Shown in pieces: positions 25,201-32,615 of a stretch of 64,000 nucleotides of DNA; the stretch's first letter is position 1, and each line of letters opens with the position of its first letter. Location: the NCBI GenBank assembly GCA_947446025.1, contig CANFEY010000004.1, forward strand, positions 1 through 64,000, read 5' to 3'. This DNA comes from Bryobacterales bacterium. Its GTDB lineage: Bacteria > Acidobacteriota > Terriglobia > Bryobacterales > Bryobacteraceae. The notes under the pieces are model-generated. The model was not told where the DNA came from. It did not search any database and saw nothing but the letters and a program-made list of their open reading frames with translations. The position numbers were made by a program, and so were the translations under genes.

Positions 25201-25930
25201 GATTCGTGCCGCTCTTCATGGACATGTTCAGTACCGCGCCGCCAGCCGTGCCGAACTCGGCTGCGTAGTTGCTGGTCAATACGGCCACTTCCTGGATGGC
25301 CTCGGTACTCGCTTGGGTAAATGCGGTGAGAGCCCGCTGCGGGCCGGTGGTGCCAGTGGCCTGCCCCTCAAGACGGTATTGGACGGTGGCATTCGGATTG
25401 CCGTTCACCACCATGGTGCCTCCCGCGACGTACTGTACTCCGGGGATCAAGCGCACGAGTGCGTAGGGGTCGCGGAAGCCCGAGCCGCCAAGGGCCATAA
25501 TCGGAAGGTTATTCATCTGCGAGATGGTCACGTTGTGGACCAACTCGCCCGACTCGGTCTTGAGCAGCGAGGCGTCCGCGGTGACAGTGACTGCTTCCGC
25601 CGCGGTTCCGACCTCCAGGCGAACATCCTCGCGCATGGTCTGCTGCGCCGCAAGACGGAACCCCTGATGGTTGTAGGTCTTGAATCCAGCCACGGCTACT
25701 ACAAGGTCGTAATCGCCGATCGGCAACTGCGGCACCGTGTAATTGCCCGTGCTCGTGCTGGCAGTGGTGAAGACCTGGCCGGTGCCCGTGTTGCGGACCT
25801 CGATCGGTGCGTTGGCGATTACGGCTCCGGATGGATCGGAGATGGTGCCGGTAATGGTGGCAAGTGCGGTCTGCCCGAAAGCGGACGCGGCACCAAGCAG
25901 CAGAAGCAACACAAGCTTGCGAATTTTCAT
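22223..25930 (-). CDS. Oar-like TonB-dependent receptor with carboxypeptidase-regulatory domain
   Basis: This 1235-residue outer-membrane protein has a signal peptide (MKIRKLVLLLLLGAASAFG). A CarboxypepD_reg beta-sandwich lies at about 22-105 (TGTISDPSGAVIANAPIEV to VAGFKTYNHQGF). A plug region follows at about 115-250 (VTVTADASLLKTESGEL, LEGQATG, GGAVLNMSMKSGTN), then a long beta-barrel ending in Phe (MFVGRLSF), as usual for BAM substrates. Such receptors are multiplied in Acidobacteriota and are thought to import large or glycan-derived substrates. The substrate here is unknown. ATG 25930 has GGAGGGG upstream. Its 3' end abuts a foreign G8 fragment. It is divergent from the PlsC-type gene. 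Confidence 0.9.
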   Translation of the reverse strand: MKIRKLVLLLLLGAASAFGQTALATITGTISDPSGAVIANAPIEVRNTGTGQVFTTASTSTGNYTVPQLPIGDYDLVVAVAGFKTYNHQGFRLAAQQTMREDVRLEVGTAAEAVTVTADASLLKTESGELVHNVTISQMNNLPIMALGGSGFRDPYALVRLIPGVQYVAGGTMVVNGNPNATVQYRLEGQATGTTGPQRALTAFTQASTEAIQEVAVLTSNYAAEFGTAGGAVLNMSMKSGTNRYSGTLYDYAINEVLNSATPYTGLKDRVRRHNVGGTFGGPVKIPKVYDGTNRTFFFFNYEAFRANTIETSQAPTVPIQAYRDGNFSPLLTAENNRPLRTGTGAAATNYVDPLGRAIISGMIFDPNTTRPTTGGATVRDQFPGNVIPVTRFDPVSMKILALVPLPKGTNSARGQLGDNYQNPFIADRDSKIPSFKIDQTIGSKGRLSGYWQSTETVAQYAVGQAASEGFSTPITATRGTFISSKVIRLNYDHTLTPTALLHVGAGWNSLNFNDAAPVLDYNAQRELGLRGATLNRNFPRFITGTSGAAIGGMSTLGPNFQGRSFERRPSGNLTLNWVKNNHTFKLGSEYRLEKYPNQGFTGTAGVYTFGNSTLQTSLQGQNVSQGFHGFNFASFMLGDLSAATLAQPTSTSTSKSQWGLFVQDTWKVTRKLTLDYGLRWDFGTYAREHYGRNGNFGINVVNPSAGGHPGATIYEATCKCNFAANYPYAVGPRLGVAYQISQKTVLRGGFGIVYAAAGTAGATAGQAAGFTVNTAAAGTPGFGLALGQLRNGMPSDVRPIFPNFEPNAGQPVGAVVAAPAFLDPNAGRPARQAQWSIGLQREITRNTVVEASYVANRGVWWSEVLEAATGGLSAINVLKQSDLTSRGFTDFTSLAQSNLLTQPFSSNAAALAARGIGLPYSNFPTALTGRQAILPFPQYSNNISPSQAPLGKTWYDALQANLTQRFSRGLSLNANYTYAKSMNLFSSPDIFNRQLGKNLGNQDLPHQFRMTAEYQIPSLVNSGIKFLSNKTVSYVLGNWGIGWYLQYQSAPVLARPANQGTVPLSNFLGRGVGAAQLKAGPDGKPMNPWSVNWVDYDGDRRTDPIDINCHCFDPTKTVLLNPAAWESIPNGQWANNFSDIRYYRGIRQPMENLNISRNFRFTERVLLHVRVEFQNVTNRTRLPQPVATGNFNAAPTTFTAGNNTGLYSGGFGTVLPTSGTTGFRTGMFVGRLSF

Positions 25931-26041
25931 AAGACCCCTCCACTATAATGCACGATAATATAGGTAAAGATTACGCCGAATGCAAAGGGGGTTGAAAGCT
26001 TGTGTTCTGCGAGGGACGAGGCGTGGATGGCAATTCGCTAA

Positions 26042-26797
26042 ATGCATATGCTCCCCTTCCTCCGCTCCATCTGGATTTGGACCAGCAGCGCGACTCTTGT
26101 CGTTCTCTGGGTACCCCTGCTTGGCGCTATTTGGGCCTTTGATCGAGAGCCGAACCGGCTGAGGACAGGGCGCTGGTTCCGCCTTCTAGGACGTCTGCTT
26201 GGGAAACTGAACCCCTGGCGAATCCATATTTCCGGTCTGGACCACATCGGCCGGGATCAAGTTTACGTCATCGTCAGCAACCACCAGTCCTTGGCCGATA
26301 TTCCTCTGATCGCCCACCTGGAGGTGGATGCGAAGTGGCTGGCAAAAGCTGAGCTATTTCGATTGCCCTTGGTAGGCTGGATGCTCCGTATGGCGGGGGA
26401 CATACCCGTGGAACGATCTATCCCCAGGCAAAGCGCGAGGGCGATGCTGCGCTGCGCCAAATGCCTGCGACAACGCTGTTCGGTGGTGTTCTTCCCGGAG
26501 GGTAGCCGTTCCCTTGATGGGGAGGTGCAGCAGTTTAATCAGGGTGCCTTTCAATTGGCGATTCGCGAGCGCGTGCCGATACTCCCGCTTGTGGTGCACG
26601 GGACGGCAAACGCCCTTCCGCGGAAGACGTGGCTTTTCGGCGCGGATCAGGACATTTGGCTTCGCGTACTTGCGCCGATTCCTGTCCAAGGATGGGATAT
26701 CCAGCATAGTGCGGATCTGCGGGATACCGTGAGGCAGACCATAATGGATGAGTTGTATCGACTTCGTGATTTGGCCAGAAGCCTCCCGAACCGGTAA
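26042..26797 (+). CDS. plsC: 1-acyl-sn-glycerol-3-phosphate acyltransferase (PlsC family)
   Basis: This 251-residue enzyme should acylate lysophosphatidic acid, or a related acceptor, at the inner membrane. HX4D is at H81-D86 (NHQSLAD) and the acceptor motif FPEGSR at about 151-156. VPILPLVVHG follows as block IV. One or two N-terminal membrane helices lie at about 8-32. ATG 26042 and ATG 26048 are both possible. It is convergent with the DUF1552 gene, whose stop is 11 bp away. Genes around it have no link to lipid synthesis. Confidence 0.9.
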   Translation: MHMLPFLRSIWIWTSSATLVVLWVPLLGAIWAFDREPNRLRTGRWFRLLGRLLGKLNPWRIHISGLDHIGRDQVYVIVSNHQSLADIPLIAHLEVDAKWLAKAELFRLPLVGWMLRMAGDIPVERSIPRQSARAMLRCAKCLRQRCSVVFFPEGSRSLDGEVQQFNQGAFQLAIRERVPILPLVVHGTANALPRKTWLFGADQDIWLRVLAPIPVQGWDIQHSADLRDTVRQTIMDELYRLRDLARSLPNR

Positions 26798-26808
26798 AAC
26801 AGGCGGCC

Positions 26809-28134
26809 TTACACTCCTGCGATGATGCCGGTGCTATCGCCGAACTTTTCGCGCTCGACGCCGATCTTTTGGAGCACGGTGAGGTGGAGATTCGCGATGG
26901 GGGTGCGTTCCGCCAGCGCTAGATGCTGGCCGCCCAGCTTCAGCTTGCCGTTGCCGCCGCCGACCAGGATGTTCGGCTCCGGGTAGTTGTTGTGCTGATC
27001 GCTGTTGCTCATGTTGGAGCCGTACATGAAGATGGAGTGATCCAGCAGTGAGCCTTCGCCGTCGGGCGTGGCCGCCATTTTGGTGATGAACGCGGCGAAC
27101 TGCTCCAGGTGCCAGGTCTGGATTTTGACCAGCTTGTTGATGCGCTCCAGATCATTGGCGTGGTGCGAGACGGGGTGGAAGGAATCCGGAATGCCGATGT
27201 GGTTGTAGGTGCGGTTGGTGCCTTCGGCGGCCATGATGTAGGAGGCCACGCGGGTGAGGTCGGCTTGATAGGCGAGGGCTACCAGGTCGAACATCAGCTT
27301 CACTTGGTCCGGGAACGCGTCCAATTCGCCGACGGGGGCTTCGGGGACGTTGAGTGCCGAGAGGTCATTCGACTGGCCCTTTTGCATGCGGCGTTCGATT
27401 TCGCGCACGCTCTCCAGGTATCCGTCGAGGACGGCCTTGTCGCGGCTTCCCAGGTCGCGCTGCAGGCTCTTGGTGCCGTCCATGATGAGGTCGAGAAGGC
27501 TGCCTGTTTTGCGATTGATGGCGGCGCGCTCCTGCGGCGTGTCGCCTTCGCCGAAGAGCTGAAGGAATACCTTGCGCGGATTGGGCTCCATGGGGAGGGG
27601 AGAATCGGCGTCGCGGAAGGAGAGCGTTGCGTAAGCTCCGCCGCCGCCGGCCGCAGATTGCACAATGGTTTCGGAGGCGACTTCGAGGGACGGCAGGCGC
27701 GTTTCCTGGCCGATGATTTTTGCGATCACCTGGTCCAGCGTGGTGGCCATGTGGGCGCGGGCGGCTCCTGTATCCGGGCGGGTGGCGCTGAGCCACGTGG
27801 CCGGGGTGAACGAATGGACGGAGCCTGCGGTGGCGGCGTTTTCCAGGCCGCCGAAGGAGGTAACGTACTTTTTGTGCGGCTCCAGCGCGGCAAGAATCGG
27901 GCTGAGCTTGAAATTCGCCCCTGCGCCGGAGGGCGTCCAGCGGTCCATTGCGGGGCCGTGGGCGGTGTTGCCCATGATCGCGCCGTGGGGCAGGTAGAAG
28001 AAACCCGTGCGAAGTTTCGGCGCGGCGGTCTGCGCGAATGCAGGCGTCATCGCTTCCAAGAAAGGCAGGCCTATCGTGACCCCGGCGGCTTTCAGCACCG
28101 CTCTGCGTGGAATGTGTTTCCTGGTGACAAACAT
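26809..28134 (-). CDS. DUF1552 family secreted protein, copy 1
   Basis: This 441-residue protein has a Tat-like signal (IPRRAVLKAAGVTIGLPFLEAM). The DUF1552 fold follows, with LRTGFFYLPHGAIM, NPRKVFLQLFGEGDTPQ and a C-terminal sulfatase-like metal region (DHSIFMYGSNMSNSDQHNNYPEPNILVGGG). The latter resembles the related DUF1501 family. The enzymatic role is unknown. The gene starts 3 bp after the stop of the DUF1592 gene, so the two are co-translated. This pairing recurs three more times in the window. Confidence 0.85.
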   Translation of the reverse strand: MFVTRKHIPRRAVLKAAGVTIGLPFLEAMTPAFAQTAAPKLRTGFFYLPHGAIMGNTAHGPAMDRWTPSGAGANFKLSPILAALEPHKKYVTSFGGLENAATAGSVHSFTPATWLSATRPDTGAARAHMATTLDQVIAKIIGQETRLPSLEVASETIVQSAAGGGGAYATLSFRDADSPLPMEPNPRKVFLQLFGEGDTPQERAAINRKTGSLLDLIMDGTKSLQRDLGSRDKAVLDGYLESVREIERRMQKGQSNDLSALNVPEAPVGELDAFPDQVKLMFDLVALAYQADLTRVASYIMAAEGTNRTYNHIGIPDSFHPVSHHANDLERINKLVKIQTWHLEQFAAFITKMAATPDGEGSLLDHSIFMYGSNMSNSDQHNNYPEPNILVGGGNGKLKLGGQHLALAERTPIANLHLTVLQKIGVEREKFGDSTGIIAGV

Positions 28135-28137
28135 AAG

Positions 28138-30504
28138 TTATCTCCCTGCGCCCTGTTTCCGGAACGCGTCGCTGTTCACGATTCCCAGTATGAGGGAAGA
28201 CAGCTTGTAGTTGTCTTTCGCGGACTTGCGCACAATGGCGCGCACCTGGGGCATGTCGAAATGCTCAAGCCTGCGGTTCACGGCGTACATCAGCAAGCGC
28301 TCCGTCACGGTCTGCGCGAAGATCGCGGGCTTGGCTACCAGTTGGGCGCGCAAGTCCACCACGCCGTTAATGGCGACTCCGGTGGGCAGCACGGTGCTGG
28401 CGTCGATGGGAGCGTTCGCCTGACTGTCGATGGTGCGCCATTGGCCGATGGCGTCAAAATTCTCCAGGGCCAGGCCTGTGGGATCGATCACACCGTGGCA
28501 CATTTTGCAGCTGGCTTTGGCGCGATGCTGCTCCAGCCGTTCGCGGACGGTCTTGGGCTGCTCACCGGGCTTTTGCGAAAGGTCGGTTGCGGTGTCGGGC
28601 GGCGGGGGCGTGGGGGGCGTGCCGAGCAGTTTATCCAGCACCCACGCGCCGCGCAGCACGGGCGACGTCCGGTCGCCATAGGAGGTGCGTAGCAGCACCG
28701 CGGCCTTGCCCAGCAGGCCTCGGCGTTCCTGTGGGATCTGGGAGACCTTGCGGAACTGAGAGCCCAGAACGCCGGGGATGCCGTAGTGGCGGGCCAGGCG
28801 GTCATTGAGGAAAGTGTGGTCAGCGGTTAGGAGCTCCACCACACTGCTGTCCTCAGCGAAGATGCTGGTGAGGAAGGCTTCGGCTTCTTTCGCAAAGTCC
28901 TGGCGCAGTTGTTCGTTGAAGCCGGGGAACAGGGCGGGGTCGGGGGCGACCTGCTCAAGGTCTGTGAGGTTCAGCCACTTCATGGCGAAGCTGGTGACCA
29001 GGCTGGAAGCCTTTGGGTCGGCCAGCATGCGGCGGACCTGCGCTTCCAACGTTGCGGGCGCGCTGAGCCTGCCGGCTTCGGCCAGCTTGAGCAGGGCGTC
29101 ATCCGGGCCACTGTTCCACAGGAAGAAAGAGAGGCGGGTGGCAAGTTCCAGGTCAGTAAGTGCGAACTCGGAAACGGGCGGTGTAGCCTTCGGGCCGCGG
29201 ATGCCCCGATAGAGAAACTGGGGGCTGACCAGGACGGCGGCCACCACTTGTTCGATGCCGTCATCAAAGGTTCCACCGTCCTTGCGCGCGGCTTCGTAGA
29301 ACGGGGTGAGGCGGGCCAGGTCCTCGGCTGTGATGGGCCGGCGGAATGCACGGCGCGCCAGGGATGCGGTGATCTGGCGGGCGCAGGCCAGTTCTCCCGC
29401 AGTCTTGGGATCGCAGACGAAGATCAGTGCTCGGCTGGGCGTGGGGGAAACGCCGGTGGGGTTGAAGGGTCCCGTGATCACGACGCCTTCGCGAAGCACG
29501 GAGGAACCATGCGGGACAGCCGCTCCGCCGGTAAGGCCGCCGTAGGGCTGTAGCTTTTCCAGCAGTTCGTCGCTCTCAACATTGGAGCGGTCAATGAACG
29601 TCACCACCACGTCACGCACTCCGGCTTTGATAGAGACGGGGATCTTCGAGAAGCGGTCCATGATCTGCGCGCGTCCGGTTCCGGCCTTGCGGTCCGCCAG
29701 GGCAAGGTCCGCGGGTCCGCCGAGCAATTTGCGGAACACGATGCGTCCGTCGATTAGGATGACTACGGTGGCCTCGCTCTCCAGACCGTTGGGGTACGGG
29801 CCGACGCCGAGGTCATTGATGGTGATTTGGTAGTCGCCGTCCGCTGGGAAGTTGTGTTTGAACTTGACGCCGCCGCGCGTGCCGAGGGGCGGGGGATCGT
29901 TGGGATTCTGGTTTGCCGCGACTGGGTACTTCACGCTGGAGACGCGGGGATTGGGGCTGCCGACGGCGAGCCGCGCCACCTGCCGGGCGGCGGTGACGTA
30001 TTGGTCCAGAAACGCGGGCGAGACGCTGAGCGCGTCGGCGATGTTGTCGAAGCCTTCTATCTGGATATCCTGCGGCAGGATTTCCTTGGCCTTCACCTCG
30101 ACGCCTACCAGGGCTTTCACCGCTGCGGCGTACTCGCTGCGGTTCAGGCGCTGGATGGGGACGTAGCCGGCCTTGAGACCTTTGGCCTGCGTGTCGAGCT
30201 TTGTCTCAAGCCAGGTGACCAGTGAATCGACGTCCTTCTGCGTGGGCTGCGGGCTGCCCGGGGGTGGCATCTGGTGGCCGCGCAATTTGCGCAGGACCTT
30301 TTCCCACACCGCCGCGTCGTTGGCCGCGGCTTGCAGATTCAGGCCATCGAGCGCGAGGCCTCCGGACTTGAGGCGGGCGCTGTGGCAGGTGACGCAGTAG
30401 GTGTTCACCAAAGCGCGCTGAGGATCGGCCGGCGTCTGCGCTTGGACTCGGGTTAGCAGGGCGATGACGGCCACGGCGGCGGCCGCGCACAGAACTTGTT
30501 TCAT
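28138..30504 (-). CDS. DUF1592 multidomain c-type haem protein, copy 1
   Basis: This 788-residue exported protein has a Sec signal (residues 1-22). The order appears to be an N-terminal Planctomycete-type cytochrome domain with CVTCH at 37-41, then DUF1587 (LNRSEYAAAVKALVGVEV), a carbohydrate-binding-like beta-sandwich, DUF1595, DUF1592 (LTDLELATRLSFFLWNSGPD), DUF1588 with a second haem motif CKMCH at 666-670 (GVIDPTGLALENFD), and DUF1585. Family function is unproven; electron transfer linked to glycan or aromatic breakdown has been proposed for similar proteins. ATG 30504 is preferred over TTG 30513. The partner DUF1552 gene follows after 3 bp. Confidence 0.9.
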   Translation of the reverse strand: MKQVLCAAAAVAVIALLTRVQAQTPADPQRALVNTYCVTCHSARLKSGGLALDGLNLQAAANDAAVWEKVLRKLRGHQMPPPGSPQPTQKDVDSLVTWLETKLDTQAKGLKAGYVPIQRLNRSEYAAAVKALVGVEVKAKEILPQDIQIEGFDNIADALSVSPAFLDQYVTAARQVARLAVGSPNPRVSSVKYPVAANQNPNDPPPLGTRGGVKFKHNFPADGDYQITINDLGVGPYPNGLESEATVVILIDGRIVFRKLLGGPADLALADRKAGTGRAQIMDRFSKIPVSIKAGVRDVVVTFIDRSNVESDELLEKLQPYGGLTGGAAVPHGSSVLREGVVITGPFNPTGVSPTPSRALIFVCDPKTAGELACARQITASLARRAFRRPITAEDLARLTPFYEAARKDGGTFDDGIEQVVAAVLVSPQFLYRGIRGPKATPPVSEFALTDLELATRLSFFLWNSGPDDALLKLAEAGRLSAPATLEAQVRRMLADPKASSLVTSFAMKWLNLTDLEQVAPDPALFPGFNEQLRQDFAKEAEAFLTSIFAEDSSVVELLTADHTFLNDRLARHYGIPGVLGSQFRKVSQIPQERRGLLGKAAVLLRTSYGDRTSPVLRGAWVLDKLLGTPPTPPPPDTATDLSQKPGEQPKTVRERLEQHRAKASCKMCHGVIDPTGLALENFDAIGQWRTIDSQANAPIDASTVLPTGVAINGVVDLRAQLVAKPAIFAQTVTERLLMYAVNRRLEHFDMPQVRAIVRKSAKDNYKLSSLILGIVNSDAFRKQGAGR

Positions 30505-30590
30505 AGATGGCAACCTATGTGTTTAGCACAATTAGGCATCGGCGGGAAGGCCAGCTTGACATGGCTGCTGTTCCTTGACACGATCACGGG

Positions 30591-31277
30591 ATGCGAAAGA
30601 TGGTTGCGCTGTTGTGCTGTGCGACGGGCGTGGCGGGCGCGCAAACGAGGACCGTGTGGGACGGCGTGTATACCGACGCGCAGGCTGATCGCGGATCGGC
30701 TGCGTTTGGGCGGAGCTGCGCGGGCTGTCACACGTTGGGAACGCAGGGAAGGTCTCCGCTGGCGGGCGATGTTTTCTGGAAGAGTTTTTCCCAGAAGACC
30801 GCCGGGGACCTGCTGGAGTTCGTCAGCCTGAACATGCCGAACGGCGCGCCGGCTTCTCTCAACGCCGCGACGTATGCCGACATTGTCGCGGCGATGCTGA
30901 AGGCCAACGGTCTTCCGGCCGGGGCGAGCGAGCTGGGGGCGACAACGGTAGCTGGCGTACAAATCGTGCCGAAGGACGGGAATACTGAGCTGCCGGCGAA
31001 CGCGCTAGTTCGGGTGGTCGGCTGCCTGACACGCACCGGGGCAGAGTGGACGGTGACACAGGCGACGGCACCAGAGCGGGCAGAACGGGCTCAGGCGGCC
31101 GGGCAGAACGCGACACGGCCTTTGGGCAGCCGGACGATGGCGCTGAAGTTCGTGCTGACGCGACTGGACACGTGGGCAGGCGCACGCGTACTGGTGAACG
31201 GACTTCTGATTGGCAACGGCGGCGCGGACGGCATCAATGTGACAACCGTAAACCGCGTCGCCGAGAAATGCCCTTAA
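30591..31277 (+). CDS. Periplasmic cytochrome c with C-terminal extra domain
   Basis: This 228-residue protein has a signal peptide (to VAGAQ) and one CxxCH haem site (CAGCH in FGRSCAGCHTLGTQG). The class-I-like cytochrome region runs to about residue 105, with a possible distal Met in LNMPNGAP. A beta-rich C-terminal part of about 110 residues (LPANALVRVVGCLTR to RVLVNGLLIGNGGADGINV) is unrecognised. It is divergent from the DUF1592 gene (86 bp apart), and its stop overlaps that of the convergent DUF1552 gene. A role in passing electrons for the neighbouring haem proteins is inferred. Confidence 0.8.
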   Translation: MRKMVALLCCATGVAGAQTRTVWDGVYTDAQADRGSAAFGRSCAGCHTLGTQGRSPLAGDVFWKSFSQKTAGDLLEFVSLNMPNGAPASLNAATYADIVAAMLKANGLPAGASELGATTVAGVQIVPKDGNTELPANALVRVVGCLTRTGAEWTVTQATAPERAERAQAAGQNATRPLGSRTMALKFVLTRLDTWAGARVLVNGLLIGNGGADGINVTTVNRVAEKCP

Positions 31278-32596
31278 AGGTCGACTTTGCCTGTGCTGAC
31301 GCCGACTTTCTCGATCTCCGCGCCGCCCAACTGCGCCAGCGCCACCAATAGGTTGGCGGTGGGCGCTTCCTTGGTGATGATGTGCCGGTTGCCCTTGAGC
31401 CTGCCGTTTGCACCACCCACGATCACCGCGGGCGGATCGTTGCGATCATGCGCGTTGCCGTTGCCCATGCCGCTGCCCCAATACAAGAGCGAGTGGTCCA
31501 ACAAATTTCCGTCGCCGTCGGGCGTGGTCTTCAGCTTGTCGACGAACGCGGCGAACTTCACCATGTGATAGGTGGCGATCTTGGCGTACTTCGCAAGCTT
31601 TTCCGGATCGTTGCCGTGATGCGAGATAGTGTGGTGCTGCTCCGGGATGCCGATGTGTGCGTACGCGCGGTCGGTCGGTTCATGACCGATCATGAATGTG
31701 GCCACGCGGCTGATGTCGCCTTGATACGCCAGGTACATCAGGTTGTACGTCACGTCCATGTGATCGTCAAACGCCTCCGGCAAGCCTACCGGTGCTTCTG
31801 CTTTGCCGGTGATGGTGCTGAGGCGAGTCTCGAACCTGTCCAGCTGCTGCTCCACTTCGCGGATGTTGCTCAGGTATTCATCGAGGATCGCCTTATCGGG
31901 CGTACCCAGCGAACTCCGCAGCTTCGAGGCTTCCTGGGTCACCGAATCGAGCAGGCTCTGCTTCTCTTTGAGGCGGGCAAAGCGCCGCTTCGCCGAATCC
32001 GTCTCGCCGAACATGCGCTCAAACGTCACGCGCGGGTTGATTCCTATCGGCAGCGGGCTCGTTTCGTCGCGCCAGGAAAGGGTGTTGAAGAACGTGCAGG
32101 CGAATCCATCGCACGCGCCGACGGCGGTACCCATGTCCTCGGTACCGAGTTCGATGGAACGCAGGGGAGTATCGCCGGCCACTTGATCGGCAATGTACTG
32201 GTCAATGGTTTTCTTCGAGTGTATCTTGCCGAAGGCGGCTCCCGTTTCCAGGAGGTTGTTGGTGGGCCCGACACCATTGAGGAACGCCGCGCTGGCACCC
32301 ATGTGGACCGAGGCGCCCCACGGAGCCTTCATATTGCTGACCGTAACCAGTTGATTGCGGAACGGTTCCAGCGGCTGCATCACCGGCTTGAACTCGAAGT
32401 CGCTTCCTGCCTTTTCCGGATGCCAGGAGGCAGGCTGGACACCACAAGGAAAGTAGACCGTGCCGAAGCGGAACGGCGAGGCCGGGGCCGCGGAGAGCGC
32501 GGGGGCCATGGCGTCCATAAAGGGCAGGGCGATACCGGCGCCCAGTGTACCGCGCAATAGCGTGCGGCGCGAAATATGCTTCTTCGTTATGAACAT
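31274..32596 (-). CDS. DUF1552 family secreted protein, copy 2
   Basis: This 440-residue protein has a Tat-like signal (ISRRTLLRGTLGAGIALPFMDAM), then RFGTVYFPCGVQPASWHPE and the C-terminal LLDHSLLYWGSGMGNGNAHDRNDPP segment of the family. It is more diverged than copies 1 and 4; the SNMSNSD motif reads SGMGNGNAHD. It is the last gene of an ankyrin-DUF1592-DUF1552 operon and starts 19 bp after the DUF1592 stop. Confidence 0.85.
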   Translation of the reverse strand: MFITKKHISRRTLLRGTLGAGIALPFMDAMAPALSAAPASPFRFGTVYFPCGVQPASWHPEKAGSDFEFKPVMQPLEPFRNQLVTVSNMKAPWGASVHMGASAAFLNGVGPTNNLLETGAAFGKIHSKKTIDQYIADQVAGDTPLRSIELGTEDMGTAVGACDGFACTFFNTLSWRDETSPLPIGINPRVTFERMFGETDSAKRRFARLKEKQSLLDSVTQEASKLRSSLGTPDKAILDEYLSNIREVEQQLDRFETRLSTITGKAEAPVGLPEAFDDHMDVTYNLMYLAYQGDISRVATFMIGHEPTDRAYAHIGIPEQHHTISHHGNDPEKLAKYAKIATYHMVKFAAFVDKLKTTPDGDGNLLDHSLLYWGSGMGNGNAHDRNDPPAVIVGGANGRLKGNRHIITKEAPTANLLVALAQLGGAEIEKVGVSTGKVDL

Positions 32597-32615
32597 TGCT
32601 ACTCCTTGTTGACTC